Positions 34,311-42,292 of a stretch of DNA of 64,000 nt are shown one piece after another. The stretch comes from Planctomycetota bacterium. GTDB taxonomy: Bacteria > Planctomycetota > UBA1135 > GCA-002686595. Location of the stretch: the NCBI GenBank assembly GCA_012960475.1, contig DUBE01000063.1, positions 1 to 64,000 of the forward strand, given 5' to 3'. The notes under the pieces were generated by a model that ran no database searches, was not told the DNA's origin, and saw only the letters and a list, made by a program, of their open reading frames with translations. The translations under genes and the position numbers were made by a program. Positions within the stretch are counted from its first letter, which is position 1; each line of letters begins with the position of its first letter.

Positions 34311-34339
34311 TTGATGCAATCGGCTGAGACCCGTATTCT
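34311..34339 (+). promoter_or_regulatory. Sigma-70-like promoter for the gap operon
   Basis: TTGATG, 17-base spacer, TATTCT. Four of six bases match consensus in each box. It lies about 145 bases before gap, leaving a leader, unlike the leaderless genes. Confidence 0.45.
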
Positions 34340-34483
34340 CTCCCGCCGAATCGCCTCAAAAATCGGTGGCTTTCCGCACCCGGCTGCGTGGACGATTCTC
34401 CTGACCCTTCCTACCCGTCTCATGTTCCCCTGTTCCGGTAATTTCGGAGCCCAGGGCTGACCCACCCTCCTGCCCAAGAATCC

Positions 34484-35527
34484 ATGCGCATCGCGATCAA
34501 TGGCTTCGGCCGCATCGGCCGAAATGTCTTCCGCATCATCCAGAACACCCCTGGGTGCGAAGTCGTCTCCATCAATGACCTGACCCAACCCGAGGTCTTG
34601 GCTCACCTTCTGAAGTACGACTCGGTGCATGGTCGCTATCCTGGCAAGGTCAAAGCCGTCAAAGGAGGCATGCGCGTGGACGGAGTCAAGATTGAGGTGA
34701 CCGCCGAGCGCGATCCATCCAAGTTGCCCCACGCTTCCAATCGCATCGACTTCGTGGTAGAGGCGACCGGCGTGTTCACCACCCGCGAGGCTTGTTCCAT
34801 GCACCTGACCGCGGGTGCCAAGCGCGTCCTGCTGACGGTGCCCCCCAAGGACGCCATCGACGCCATGGTGGTCATGGGGGTCAACGAGAGCTCACTCAAG
34901 GCCTCCGACCGCATCATTTCCAATGCCTCCTGCACGACCAATTGCCTGGCGCCGATCGCCAAGGTGCTGGATGACAACTTCGGCATCCAGCACGGTCTGA
35001 TGACTACCGTGCATGCTTACACCAACGACCAGCGCATCTTGGACCTGCCCCACGGAGATTTGCGGCGCGCGAGGGCTGCGGCCCAGAACATCATTCCCAC
35101 CAGCACCGGCGCGGCCCGGGCCGTGGGCAAGGTTCTGCCCAAGTTGGCCGGCAAGCTGGATGGCATGGCCATGCGCGTGCCCGTGCCCGATGGATCCGTG
35201 GTGGATCTGGTGGCAGTGTTGAAGAAGAAGGTCACCGTTGAGCAGGTCAACGCTGCCTTTGCCAAGGCCGCGAAGACCAAGGCCATGAAGCCCGTCTTGG
35301 CCTATACGGAGGACCTGATCGTTTCCCAGGACATCGTGGGAGACTCCCATTCCTCGATCGTGGACGGCTCAGCCACCATGGTGATCGCCGACAAGACCGT
35401 CAAGGTGATTTCCTGGTATGACAACGAGTGGGGTTATTCCAGCCGTGTTGTGCAGTTGATGCGCTTCTCCCACAAGATGAAGCTCAAGGCTACCCGCAAG
35501 ACGGCGTCCCGCAAGAGGGCCCGATGA
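34484..35527 (+). CDS. gap: Glyceraldehyde-3-phosphate dehydrogenase
   Basis: 347 residues. Oxidises and phosphorylates G3P to 1,3-bisphosphoglycerate. NAD-binding MRIAINGFGRIGRNVFR is followed by the catalytic SNASCTTNCLAP and later TTVHAYTNDQRILD, the STGAARAVGKVLP phosphate site, MRVPVPDGSVVDL and WYDNEWGYSSRVV. After the usual C-terminus there is an extra Lys/Arg-rich tail (KMKLKATRKTASRKRAR). The gene heads gap-pgk-rpe-accD, all on the same strand. No strong ribosome site is seen before ATG 34484; the sigma-70-like promoter lies upstream. Confidence 0.96.
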   Translation: MRIAINGFGRIGRNVFRIIQNTPGCEVVSINDLTQPEVLAHLLKYDSVHGRYPGKVKAVKGGMRVDGVKIEVTAERDPSKLPHASNRIDFVVEATGVFTTREACSMHLTAGAKRVLLTVPPKDAIDAMVVMGVNESSLKASDRIISNASCTTNCLAPIAKVLDDNFGIQHGLMTTVHAYTNDQRILDLPHGDLRRARAAAQNIIPTSTGAARAVGKVLPKLAGKLDGMAMRVPVPDGSVVDLVAVLKKKVTVEQVNAAFAKAAKTKAMKPVLAYTEDLIVSQDIVGDSHSSIVDGSATMVIADKTVKVISWYDNEWGYSSRVVQLMRFSHKMKLKATRKTASRKRAR

Positions 35528-35595
35528 GTGCCATTGGGGACGGCCTGCAGCCTGTTCCCCGATATCCTGCTTTCTGAATCACACGCCGAGAGCCT

Positions 35596-36783
35596 ATGAG
35601 TCTCACCTGTCGCACCCTGGCCGACCTGCCCGTGGAGGGCCGCACGGTTCTCTTGCGGGTGGACTTTAATGTGCCCGTGGACGGGGACGGCCGCATCAGC
35701 GACGATACGCGCATCCGCGCGGCCCTGCCTACACTTCGCAATCTGCTGGCGCGTGGGGCCAGGCCGGTTTGCCTGTGTCACTTTGGGCGGCCAAAGGGCC
35801 AGGTGGTGGAGGAGTTGCGGGTGGATGTGATTGGGGTGCGTCTGGCGGAATTGCTGGGTAGTCAGGTGGTCAAGTTCGACGAAAGCGTGGGGCCTGTGGC
35901 CCAGGCAGGCATCCAGGGGGCTCCCCTGGGCTCAGTGGTGCTGCTGGAAAATGTGCGTTTTCATGAAGGCGAAACCAAAGGCGACGATCAATTGGCCCAG
36001 GACTTTGCGTCCCTTGGGAGCGCCTTTGTCAACGATGCCTTTGGTGCCTGCCATCGTGATCATGCATCCGTGTCGGGAATTGCGCGCCATCTGCCCTCTG
36101 CTGCGGGCTTGTTGCTCGAAGCAGAAGTGAACGCCTTCCGGCGCGTCCTGGAAGATCCCCGCCGTCCCATGGTGGCGATCCTCGGGGGTGCCAAGGTGTC
36201 CGACAAGCTGGTGGTGGTTGATGCTCTCCTGGAGAAGGTGGATGCTCTCTTGGTGGGTGGTGGCATGGCTTACACCTTTCTTGCGGCCCAGGGACACTTG
36301 ATTGGCGCCAGCCTTTTTGAAGAGCAGCACCTGGAAACCTGCCGCGCGGCCTTGGAGAAGGCCAGGCTGCGTGGGGTGGACCTTTGTCTGCCCTTGGATC
36401 ATCGTGTGGCGGATCACTTTGGCGCGGATGCGGTGGCCGAGGTTTGCGGGCTGGAGATTCCAGAGGGGCGCATTGGCCTCGACATCGGTCCCGCCACCGA
36501 AGCCGCCTTTGCCGAGCGCGTGAGTCAGGCGGGCACCGTGGTCTGGAATGGTCCCATGGGGGTCTTTGAGTTCGAGGCATTTTGTGAGGGGACCCGGGCC
36601 GTGGGCCGCGCCCTGGCAGATGCCAAGGCCCTGACTGTGGTGGGGGGCGGGGATTCCGTGGCAGCCATCAGGCAACTTGGATTGGCGGAGAAGGTGGACC
36701 ATGTGTCCACCGGGGGCGGGGCCTCCATGGAGTTGCTTGAGGGCAAGATTCTGCCGGGGATTGCCGCCTTGGCCCCTGAGTGA
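35596..36783 (+). CDS. pgk: Phosphoglycerate kinase
   Basis: 395 residues, standard length. Makes ATP from 1,3-bisphosphoglycerate and ADP, the step after gap. It has RVDFNVPVDGDGRISDDTRIRAALPT, CHFGRPKG, LLENVRFHEGE, FVNDAFGACHRDHAS, AILGGAKVSDKL, the VWNGPMGVFEFEAF nucleotide block and the late GGGDSVAAI and STGGGASMELLEGK. The start is ATG 35596 (MSLTCRTLADLPVEGRTVLLRVDFN). The gap stop is 68 bases upstream; rpe is 108 bases downstream. Confidence 0.96.
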   Translation: MSLTCRTLADLPVEGRTVLLRVDFNVPVDGDGRISDDTRIRAALPTLRNLLARGARPVCLCHFGRPKGQVVEELRVDVIGVRLAELLGSQVVKFDESVGPVAQAGIQGAPLGSVVLLENVRFHEGETKGDDQLAQDFASLGSAFVNDAFGACHRDHASVSGIARHLPSAAGLLLEAEVNAFRRVLEDPRRPMVAILGGAKVSDKLVVVDALLEKVDALLVGGGMAYTFLAAQGHLIGASLFEEQHLETCRAALEKARLRGVDLCLPLDHRVADHFGADAVAEVCGLEIPEGRIGLDIGPATEAAFAERVSQAGTVVWNGPMGVFEFEAFCEGTRAVGRALADAKALTVVGGGDSVAAIRQLGLAEKVDHVSTGGGASMELLEGKILPGIAALAPE

Positions 36784-36891
36784 GCCCTGGCGTCCCCCTC
36801 AAAGTTCGGATTTTGGGGTCTCGTACAAGGGGCGGTTGATTAGGCTGAGAGTGTTCCGAATCTTCACCGCACAGGATTTCTCCGTTGGCCC

Positions 36892-37581
36892 ATGTCCCCG
36901 CGCCCCATGCTGATTGCTCCCAGCTTGCTTTCTTGTGATTTCGCACGTCTCGCTGAAGAGGTGCAGCGCATCGAAGAGGCGGGGGCTGATTGGCTGCATG
37001 TCGATGTGATGGACGGGCACTTTGTACCCAACCTGACCATCGGACCTCCTGTGGTGGCCGCCCTGGCGAGGGTGGCCCAGGCGCCCCTGGATGTACATGT
37101 GATGATCGAGAATCCAGGCCGCTGGGTCGAGGCCTACGCCAAGGCCGGGGCCCAGGTCTGGACCTTTCACGCGGAAGCTGTGGATGGCCTTGAGGGCGCC
37201 AAGGAGGTGATCGCCGCCTGTCGCGAGCATGGCATTCCAAAGGTTGGCCTGGCCTTGAACCCCGACACACCTCTTGAGCCATGGGAGCCCCTGCTTGACG
37301 AGTTGGACCTGGTGCTGGTGATGAGCGTCTTCCCTGGCTTTGGCGGTCAGTCGTTCATGGCCGAGGTGTTGGACAAGACCCGGCGGCTGCGTCGAATCGG
37401 CTTTCAGGGGCATGTGCAGATGGATGGGGGCTTGAATCGCGAGACCCTGCCCCTCTGCGCTGAAGCCGGGGCCGACGTCCTGGTCAGCGGCTCGGCAATC
37501 TTTGGCGCGCCGGATGTGAAGCAGCGCATCGATGAGTTCAGACAATTGGCCGAGGCCGCTGTGGCGGCGAATCCCTCCTGA
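36892..37581 (+). CDS. rpe: Ribulose-phosphate 3-epimerase
   Basis: 229 residues, TIM-barrel epimerase that interconverts ribulose 5-phosphate and xylulose 5-phosphate. Family blocks: IAPSLLSCDFARLAEEV, HVDVMDGHFVPNLTIGPPVV with the catalytic Asp and metal-binding His, DVHVMIENP, MSVFPGFGGQSF and QMDGGLNRETLPLCAEAGADVLVSGSAIF. ATG 36907 is an alternative start. It follows pgk in the same orientation and connects the xylose route (xylA/xylB above) to the pentose phosphate pathway. Confidence 0.95.
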   Translation: MSPRPMLIAPSLLSCDFARLAEEVQRIEEAGADWLHVDVMDGHFVPNLTIGPPVVAALARVAQAPLDVHVMIENPGRWVEAYAKAGAQVWTFHAEAVDGLEGAKEVIAACREHGIPKVGLALNPDTPLEPWEPLLDELDLVLVMSVFPGFGGQSFMAEVLDKTRRLRRIGFQGHVQMDGGLNRETLPLCAEAGADVLVSGSAIFGAPDVKQRIDEFRQLAEAAVAANPS

Positions 37582-37602
37582 ATTCCAACCTTCTAGATTC
37601 CC

Positions 37603-38577
37603 ATGGCAAGCAGCAAACCCGAAGAAGAAGCCAAGCCCAGCCGCATCTCCCGCCTGCGTTTCAAGAAGAAGGACATGCCCGGCGGCCTGTGGATGAAGTG
37701 CGAAGGTTGCACCACCACGATCTACCGCAAGGAACTGGAAGAGAAGGGCATGGTCTGCCCCAAGTGCAGGTTTCACTTCACTCTGCCAGGTCCCGCCCGC
37801 ATTCAGGCCACCCTGGACGATGGCAGCTGGACTGAGCTCTTTGCCGATCTGACCAGTCTCGATCGCCTGAATTTTGTGGATTCGGTGCCCTACGCGGAGA
37901 AGATAGAGCGCACGGTCAAGCGCACCGGTCAAAACGAGGCGCTCTTATGTGGTACGGGCGAGATCCAGGGGCGCCCCGTGGTTCTGGCAGTGCTCGACTT
38001 CCGCTTTCTGGGGGGGTCGATGGGTGAAGTGGTGGGCGAAAAAATCGCTCTGGCGGCGGAGACCGCCCAGGCGCAACGCCTGCCCTTGGTGTTCTTTACC
38101 AGTTCGGGAGGGGCGCGCATGCACGAAGGCATGCTCTCTTTGATGCAGATGGCCAAGACATGTTCAGCCCTGGCGGAATTGTCCGATGCCGGGGGCTTGT
38201 CGATCTGCGTCATGACCAACCCCACCACCGGGGGCGTGACCGCGTCCTTTGCATCGGTCTGCGATCTGACTCTGGCAGAGCCGGGGGCCTTGATCGGTTT
38301 TGCCGGACCACGGGTCATTGCCAGCACGATTCGTCAGGAACTGCCACCGGGATTTCAACGAGCGGAATTCTTGATGGAGAAGGGACAGTTGGACGCGATC
38401 GTCTCACGGGAAGACCTTCCCGGGATGCTTGCCAAGCTGATCGACTACGGTACTGCGAGCTGGCAGGAGTACGCGGGTCGCGGGCGGGCCAACGCTGCTC
38501 TCAAGTTGCTTGAGGACGAGCGTCAGAAAGCCCCGGGAGATTCATCCCCTGAACAGGCGGTTGACGGGGCTTCCTGA
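37603..38577 (+). CDS. accD: Acetyl-CoA carboxylase carboxyltransferase subunit beta
   Basis: 324 residues. Forms the carboxyltransferase with AccA (not in this window), making malonyl-CoA. The N-terminus has the AccD zinc ribbon (CEGC...CPKC with 15-20 residues between) after a Lys-rich lead. The crotonase-like core follows: GGSMGEVVGEKIALAAE, FTSSGGARMHEGMLSLMQMAK, TNPTTGGVTASFAS, ALIGFAGPRVI. A short acidic C-terminal tail is non-conserved. It begins 21 bases after rpe, so is probably co-transcribed with it. Confidence 0.95.
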   Translation: MASSKPEEEAKPSRISRLRFKKKDMPGGLWMKCEGCTTTIYRKELEEKGMVCPKCRFHFTLPGPARIQATLDDGSWTELFADLTSLDRLNFVDSVPYAEKIERTVKRTGQNEALLCGTGEIQGRPVVLAVLDFRFLGGSMGEVVGEKIALAAETAQAQRLPLVFFTSSGGARMHEGMLSLMQMAKTCSALAELSDAGGLSICVMTNPTTGGVTASFASVCDLTLAEPGALIGFAGPRVIASTIRQELPPGFQRAEFLMEKGQLDAIVSREDLPGMLAKLIDYGTASWQEYAGRGRANAALKLLEDERQKAPGDSSPEQAVDGAS

Positions 38578-38584
38578 AGCCGGC

Positions 38585-38614
38585 TTGTCCAGCCGTTGCA
38601 GAATCCGCTATTCT
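38585..38614 (+). promoter_or_regulatory. Promoter-like TTGTCC-N18-TATTCT
   Basis: A -35-like TTGTCC and a -10-like TATTCT, 60 bases before the small ORF at 38675. The -10 is identical to that upstream of gap. Confidence 0.35.
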
Positions 38615-38674
38615 CGGTTCTGGATTGCCAGCTTCCCCTTATGATCGCAAGGCCCTCTTAGGAGTGCAGCGCAA

Positions 38675-38830
38675 ATGTTGACACACCCGATCCTGCCCTT
38701 CTACATGTCTTTCTTGCGGCGTACATGGCCACTCTGGCTCTTGCTGATTCTTGGATTGTTGGGCTGGGTGGGATACAGGGCCAATGGGGAAGCCTTGCAA
38801 GAGCCTGAATACGATTACGTCCTGTCCTGA
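38675..38830 (+). CDS. Small single-pass membrane protein (51 aa), DUF5989-like in context
   Basis: Below the track's length cut. Fifty-one codons from ATG 38675, with GGAG about 10 bases upstream. Content: a short positively charged lead (SFLRRTW), a strong hydrophobic stretch PLWLLLILGLLGWVGY, then an acidic tail ending EYDYVLS. The pattern of a tiny membrane protein directly before an SGNH-hydrolase gene (15 bases apart) resembles DUF5989 genes that travel with SGNH/acyltransferase genes in polysaccharide clusters, but sequence similarity is weak. The coding density and placement make it likely real. Possible role is a partner or anchor of the downstream hydrolase. Confidence 0.5.
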   Translation: MLTHPILPFYMSFLRRTWPLWLLLILGLLGWVGYRANGEALQEPEYDYVLS

Positions 38831-38845
38831 TCAGGGCGCTTTAGC

Positions 38846-40033
38846 ATGAGAGTCGCGCTCGCCACAGTCCTGTCATTCCTCTTCACGGGCTCATTGTGCT
38901 TCCTTGGGCTGGAGCTTGTCCTGAGGGCTTGGGTTGCTGTTTCCCCATCAGTAGCCGTAGTTCTCGATTGCGACGGGGAGGAATTGTCGGAGATGTTTGT
39001 CTTTGACGATCGTCTGGGCTTTCGCCCTAAGCCCTCGCGACCCGGTCACGACAAGCGAGGGTTTCGAAATGCAGAGGCCTTGTTAGCAGCCGATGTGGTG
39101 GCCCTCGGTGACTCGCAGACCTATGGCTCTGGCGTCGACCGGCATCAGGCTTGGCCGCAGGTCCTAGGGGAGATCAGCGGCCTGACTGTCTACAGCATGG
39201 CCTATCCAGGCTGCGGTCCAGCGCACGAGTCAATCCTCTTGGAAGAGGCGTTGGCTCTTCAGCCACGAATAATAATTGCCTCTCTGTACGCCGGGAATGA
39301 CCTCTTTGACTGTTTTTCCCTGGCCTACGGTGGTGAATGGGCCCCAGAACTTCGCAACCAGAGCGCTTCAGTTGTCCAGGAAGTCCTGGACCTAGAGGCG
39401 AGTATGCCGCTTGTGGCGAGTATTGAATCGAGTCTGACATCCAAGAACCGCCTGCGTGCTTTTTTGTCGGAGAACTCACGTGTGGTGGGTGCTCTGCGGT
39501 CCATGCGCGATACATGGCGGGGGAGTCCCTGGGAGCGGGCTCTCATACAGGCAAGGCTTCAACCTGGGCGTAGTGTTTGTTTTGAGCAGGGCTCCGTACG
39601 TACGGTGATGACGCCAGCCTACCGGCAATTTGCACTCAACTTGGATGACCCCAGAATTGGCGAGGGTTTGAGGATTGCCCTTAGCTCACTGAAAGGCATG
39701 GCAGACAAGTGCCGCCTAGCAGGTACGACCTTTGCGGTCCTGCTGATTCCTACCAAGGAGTTGGTCTTCTCAGGTCGCCTTGAGGATCCCCGAGAGCTGG
39801 GGCTCGAATTCAAGGACCTTGTGCAAATGGAAGTTCGGATGTGGAAGCAGGCAGAGGCGTTTTTGGCCCAGCACAAGATTCATCAGATCTCTGGTCTCAG
39901 GGCACTCGCGGCACCTCTTGACGAGGGACTTTCCACCTACCGAGAGGACACCGACGGGCATCCAAATCCACGCGGGCAGAATTGTCTGGCCGAGACAGTG
40001 AAAGGAGCCCTCGAGCTGGGCGGAGACCGGTAA
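38846..40033 (+). CDS. Membrane-anchored SGNH/GDSL-hydrolase-like protein
   Basis: 395 residues. A membrane helix at about 5-27 anchors it; the rest is outside the cytosol. Block I reads VVALGDSQTYGSGVDRH (Ser in GDSQ, the SGNH serine), and block V reads DGHPNPRGQ, with the Asp and His of the catalytic dyad (DxxH). LYAGNDL supplies the block III Asn. Such proteins add or remove acyl groups on exopolysaccharides (AlgX/AlgJ type) or are lipases; here an acyl transfer role on a surface glycan is plausible. The codon use is less GC-biased than in the neighbouring genes (runs such as AATAATAATT), hinting at transfer. It forms a pair with the small membrane protein upstream. Confidence 0.75.
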   Translation: MRVALATVLSFLFTGSLCFLGLELVLRAWVAVSPSVAVVLDCDGEELSEMFVFDDRLGFRPKPSRPGHDKRGFRNAEALLAADVVALGDSQTYGSGVDRHQAWPQVLGEISGLTVYSMAYPGCGPAHESILLEEALALQPRIIIASLYAGNDLFDCFSLAYGGEWAPELRNQSASVVQEVLDLEASMPLVASIESSLTSKNRLRAFLSENSRVVGALRSMRDTWRGSPWERALIQARLQPGRSVCFEQGSVRTVMTPAYRQFALNLDDPRIGEGLRIALSSLKGMADKCRLAGTTFAVLLIPTKELVFSGRLEDPRELGLEFKDLVQMEVRMWKQAEAFLAQHKIHQISGLRALAAPLDEGLSTYREDTDGHPNPRGQNCLAETVKGALELGGDR

Positions 40034-40070
40034 AGGTCGATCCGCCGTGCTCGCAGTTGGCCGCCTGGGC

Positions 40071-40928
40071 TCAGCCGATTTTGCCGCGCTTGCCTTTGCG
40101 CTTCTTGGGGGTTTCCCCTTCGCCGTCCTTGGGCTTCTTGCCACTATCGCCGCCCGCGCCCCGTTCGGGAAGAGCGCCGTCTTTCTTGGCTTGGGCCAGC
40201 TCCTTCTTGTCGAGCTTGCCGTCCTTGTTGGCGTCGTACTTCTTCAGGAGGCGGGCCCGCCGACCTCTTTGTTCTTGAGGCGTCGGGTCTTCACCGCCTT
40301 CGCCCCGTCCGGGAAGGGCACCGTCTTTCTTGGCCTGGGCCAGTTCCTTCTTGTCGAGCTTGCCGTCCTTGTTGGCGTCGTACTTCTTGAGGAGGCGGGC
40401 CCGCTGACCTCTCTGGTCCTGGGGCGTTGGGCCTTGACCGCTCTCGCCCCGTCCGGGAAGAGCGCCGTCTTTTCTTGCTTGGGCCAGTTCCTTGCGGTCG
40501 AGCTTGCCGTCTTTGTTGGTGTCGTACTTCTTCAGGAAGCGGGCGCGCCGATCTGCTCCATCCTTGGGCTCTTGGCCTTTGCCGTCCTTGGGCTTCTTGC
40601 CTTTGCCGTCCTTAGGCTTTTGACCCTTGCCGTCTTTGGGTTTCTGACCGTCGCCACCGCGCTCGCCGCGTCCGGGCAGGGCGCCGTCCTTGCGGGCCTG
40701 AGCCATCTCCTTGCGATCGAGCTTGCCATCCTTGTTGGCGTCATACTTCTTGAGCAGGCGCTTTCGAAGACCAGCGCGATCGCTGGGGCGGTCAGCGGGG
40801 TCCTGAATGGAGGTGCGTTGGGCGCGTTCCTGGTTTCCGCAGGAGCCCTGCTCGCAGTCCTGGGCTTGGGCCGGGAGAAGCAGCGCGAAGGGCGCCAGGA
40901 GCTTGAGGATTTGAGTGGTCTTGATCAT
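40071..40928 (-). CDS. Secreted EF-hand repeat protein, GRG-rich
   Basis: 285 residues. The signal peptide ends near LLPAQA-QD (residue 22). Four EF-hand calcium loops of the form YDANKDGKLDRKE (DxNxDGxLxxxE) lie at intervals, each followed by MAQARKDGALPGRGE-type sequence. Between the first and second come about four short KPKDGKGQ repeats. The last part is Lys-rich (KKPKDGEGETPKKRKGKRGKIG). It belongs to a set of secreted EF-hand proteins frequent in planctomycetes, probably calcium-binding matrix or sensor proteins. The DNA contains a 144-bp tandem repeat, so the copy number may vary. Confidence 0.85.
   Translation of the reverse strand: MIKTTQILKLLAPFALLLPAQAQDCEQGSCGNQERAQRTSIQDPADRPSDRAGLRKRLLKKYDANKDGKLDRKEMAQARKDGALPGRGERGGDGQKPKDGKGQKPKDGKGKKPKDGKGQEPKDGADRRARFLKKYDTNKDGKLDRKELAQARKDGALPGRGESGQGPTPQDQRGQRARLLKKYDANKDGKLDKKELAQAKKDGALPGRGEGGEDPTPQEQRGRRARLLKKYDANKDGKLDKKELAQAKKDGALPERGAGGDSGKKPKDGEGETPKKRKGKRGKIG
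40159..40590. repeat. 144-bp tandem coding repeat, about three copies
   Basis: Units start at 40159, 40303 and 40447, exactly 144 bases apart, encoding a 48-residue EF-hand unit. A fourth unit (about 40660-40790) is separated by KPKDGKGQ repeats. The first and second units are close to identical. Confidence 0.8.
40564..40659. repeat. 24-bp tandem repeat encoding KPKDGKGQ
   Basis: About four copies of a 24-base unit inside the EF-hand gene, coding for the KPKDGKGQ/K motif in the reverse direction. Confidence 0.7.
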
Positions 40929-41099
40929 GGTCGTTTTCGTTTATCTCAGAGGAGAATCGAAGGCCGAAGGGCAGTTCTCCTATCTTCGGGCTTTCAACCC
41001 TGCTGAGGGCGTCAGGTTGCTTTTTCTCTGCTCGGTCTGGCGGGAATGGTCAGAAATCTGGCGTGAGTGGGGGGCGAAGACACTCCTCTAACATGCAAA

Positions 41100-42278
41100 T
41101 CAAGCCAGGGGCCGTGAGAGCCGCATGACCCAGGAGTCAAAACGGTCCTGTCCGGGCAGTCCCAGGTTGCGATTGAGGGCTGCGGCACTTTGGTTGAGCA
41201 ATAAGAGTGGCCAGGCCAGGAGGCCCTTGAGCCGTGTCTCATTGAGATGCATCAACTCGGGGACTGGGCGGGTCAGTTGGTAGCCCCCCCAGCACTCGAA
41301 GCTCAAACCCCGTCGTTCCAACGCACGCCGTACATCTTCTCGGCGCCAGGCAGACAATTCGCGCACGGGGAGCAGGGGCTTTTTCTGCCGTCGCCGTTTG
41401 AATCCCAAAGAGCCTCGGTGTGCATCGCCGATCACCAGGGTTGCTCCGGGGGCCAACGTGGCTACCAATCCGTCGAGCCAGGCTTCTGGGTCGGACGAAA
41501 AACTGATCACCCCCGAAGAGAGCACAAGATCAAATTGCGCTTCGCCCGCGCCGGGAAAGGGCGGCGCTTCGCCAAAACCAACGCGCCCGGTGAAGTCGCT
41601 TATGTTCTGGGCCTGAGCGTTTTCGCCGGCGATGCGTACCATCTCAGGGGAAGGATCAAAGGCTGCCAGGGAAGCGCCTGGGTTCTTCAAGGCCGCTTCG
41701 ATGCCAACCCAGCCCGCACCTGAGCCAAAGTCCAGGATGCGCTTGAAGGAGCTCTTACCCGCCAGGTCCGCAACTGTGCGCCGCATCCAGCGGAAGTGTC
41801 GGTAACTCGGAGTGCCAGGAAAACCATTCCAGCCCGCCGCATTGGCGTCGAACTTCTCCATGGTGGCTTTGGGGGCCAGGACTTCGTGGCGTGGGGCGGC
41901 CACCAGGATCACCCCGGCGACTTGACCGGAGCCCTTGTTCGCCTGCACGCCCTGCAGGGTGGTCTGAGTCAATTGTCCCGCCACGCTGGTCCAGAGGGCA
42001 CCCACATGAAATTCTGGCCAAAGAGCGTTGCGCCAGGCGGTCAGATCCTGGGAGCTGGGCTGAGAGGGGACCTGCACCAGCAGGGGAGTTCCAGGGGCAA
42101 GGCCGGCACTCAAGCTGGACAGGTCCAGGGGGCTTTCCGGTCGGGCACTGGCGGCGCGCAGGATGCGCGGCCCTTGACCTGCGGCGTCGATTTCCAACAG
42201 CTGGCCGCCCCCGTGGGCGCCAAGGATCTGCTCCAGAGTCGCGTCGTTGGTCTTGCTCATGCTGCGGGCGGAGGCCAT
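41100..42278 (-). CDS. Class I SAM-dependent methyltransferase with N-terminal extra domain
   Basis: 392 residues. The methyltransferase core starts about residue 140 and has motif I RILDFGSGAGWVGIEAAL (E/DxGxGxG), motif II LAAFDPSPEMVRIA, FDLVLSSGVISFSSDPEAWL and LAPGATLVIGD. The first 140 residues form an Ala/Gly-rich domain with no conserved motif (VPSQPSSQDLTAW, VAGVILVAAPRHEVL) that looks like the C-terminal half of a second methyltransferase-like Rossmann fold. The substrate is unknown. It lies 14 bases after the putative Fe(II)/2OG oxygenase gene and probably shares its transcript, so both may tailor one product. Confidence 0.75.
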   Translation of the reverse strand: MASARSMSKTNDATLEQILGAHGGGQLLEIDAAGQGPRILRAASARPESPLDLSSLSAGLAPGTPLLVQVPSQPSSQDLTAWRNALWPEFHVGALWTSVAGQLTQTTLQGVQANKGSGQVAGVILVAAPRHEVLAPKATMEKFDANAAGWNGFPGTPSYRHFRWMRRTVADLAGKSSFKRILDFGSGAGWVGIEAALKNPGASLAAFDPSPEMVRIAGENAQAQNISDFTGRVGFGEAPPFPGAGEAQFDLVLSSGVISFSSDPEAWLDGLVATLAPGATLVIGDAHRGSLGFKRRRQKKPLLPVRELSAWRREDVRRALERRGLSFECWGGYQLTRPVPELMHLNETRLKGLLAWPLLLLNQSAAALNRNLGLPGQDRFDSWVMRLSRPLA

Positions 42279-42292
42279 GGTTGGGTGAGACT

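Noticed and set aside
36799-37932. 377-codon minus ORF opposite rpe and accD
   Set aside because: Antisense shadow of two well-known genes; no own domain.
40159-40790. CRISPR-like array
   Set aside because: The 144-bp and 24-bp units are tandem without spacers and stay in a reading frame encoding EF-hands and KPKDGKGQ.
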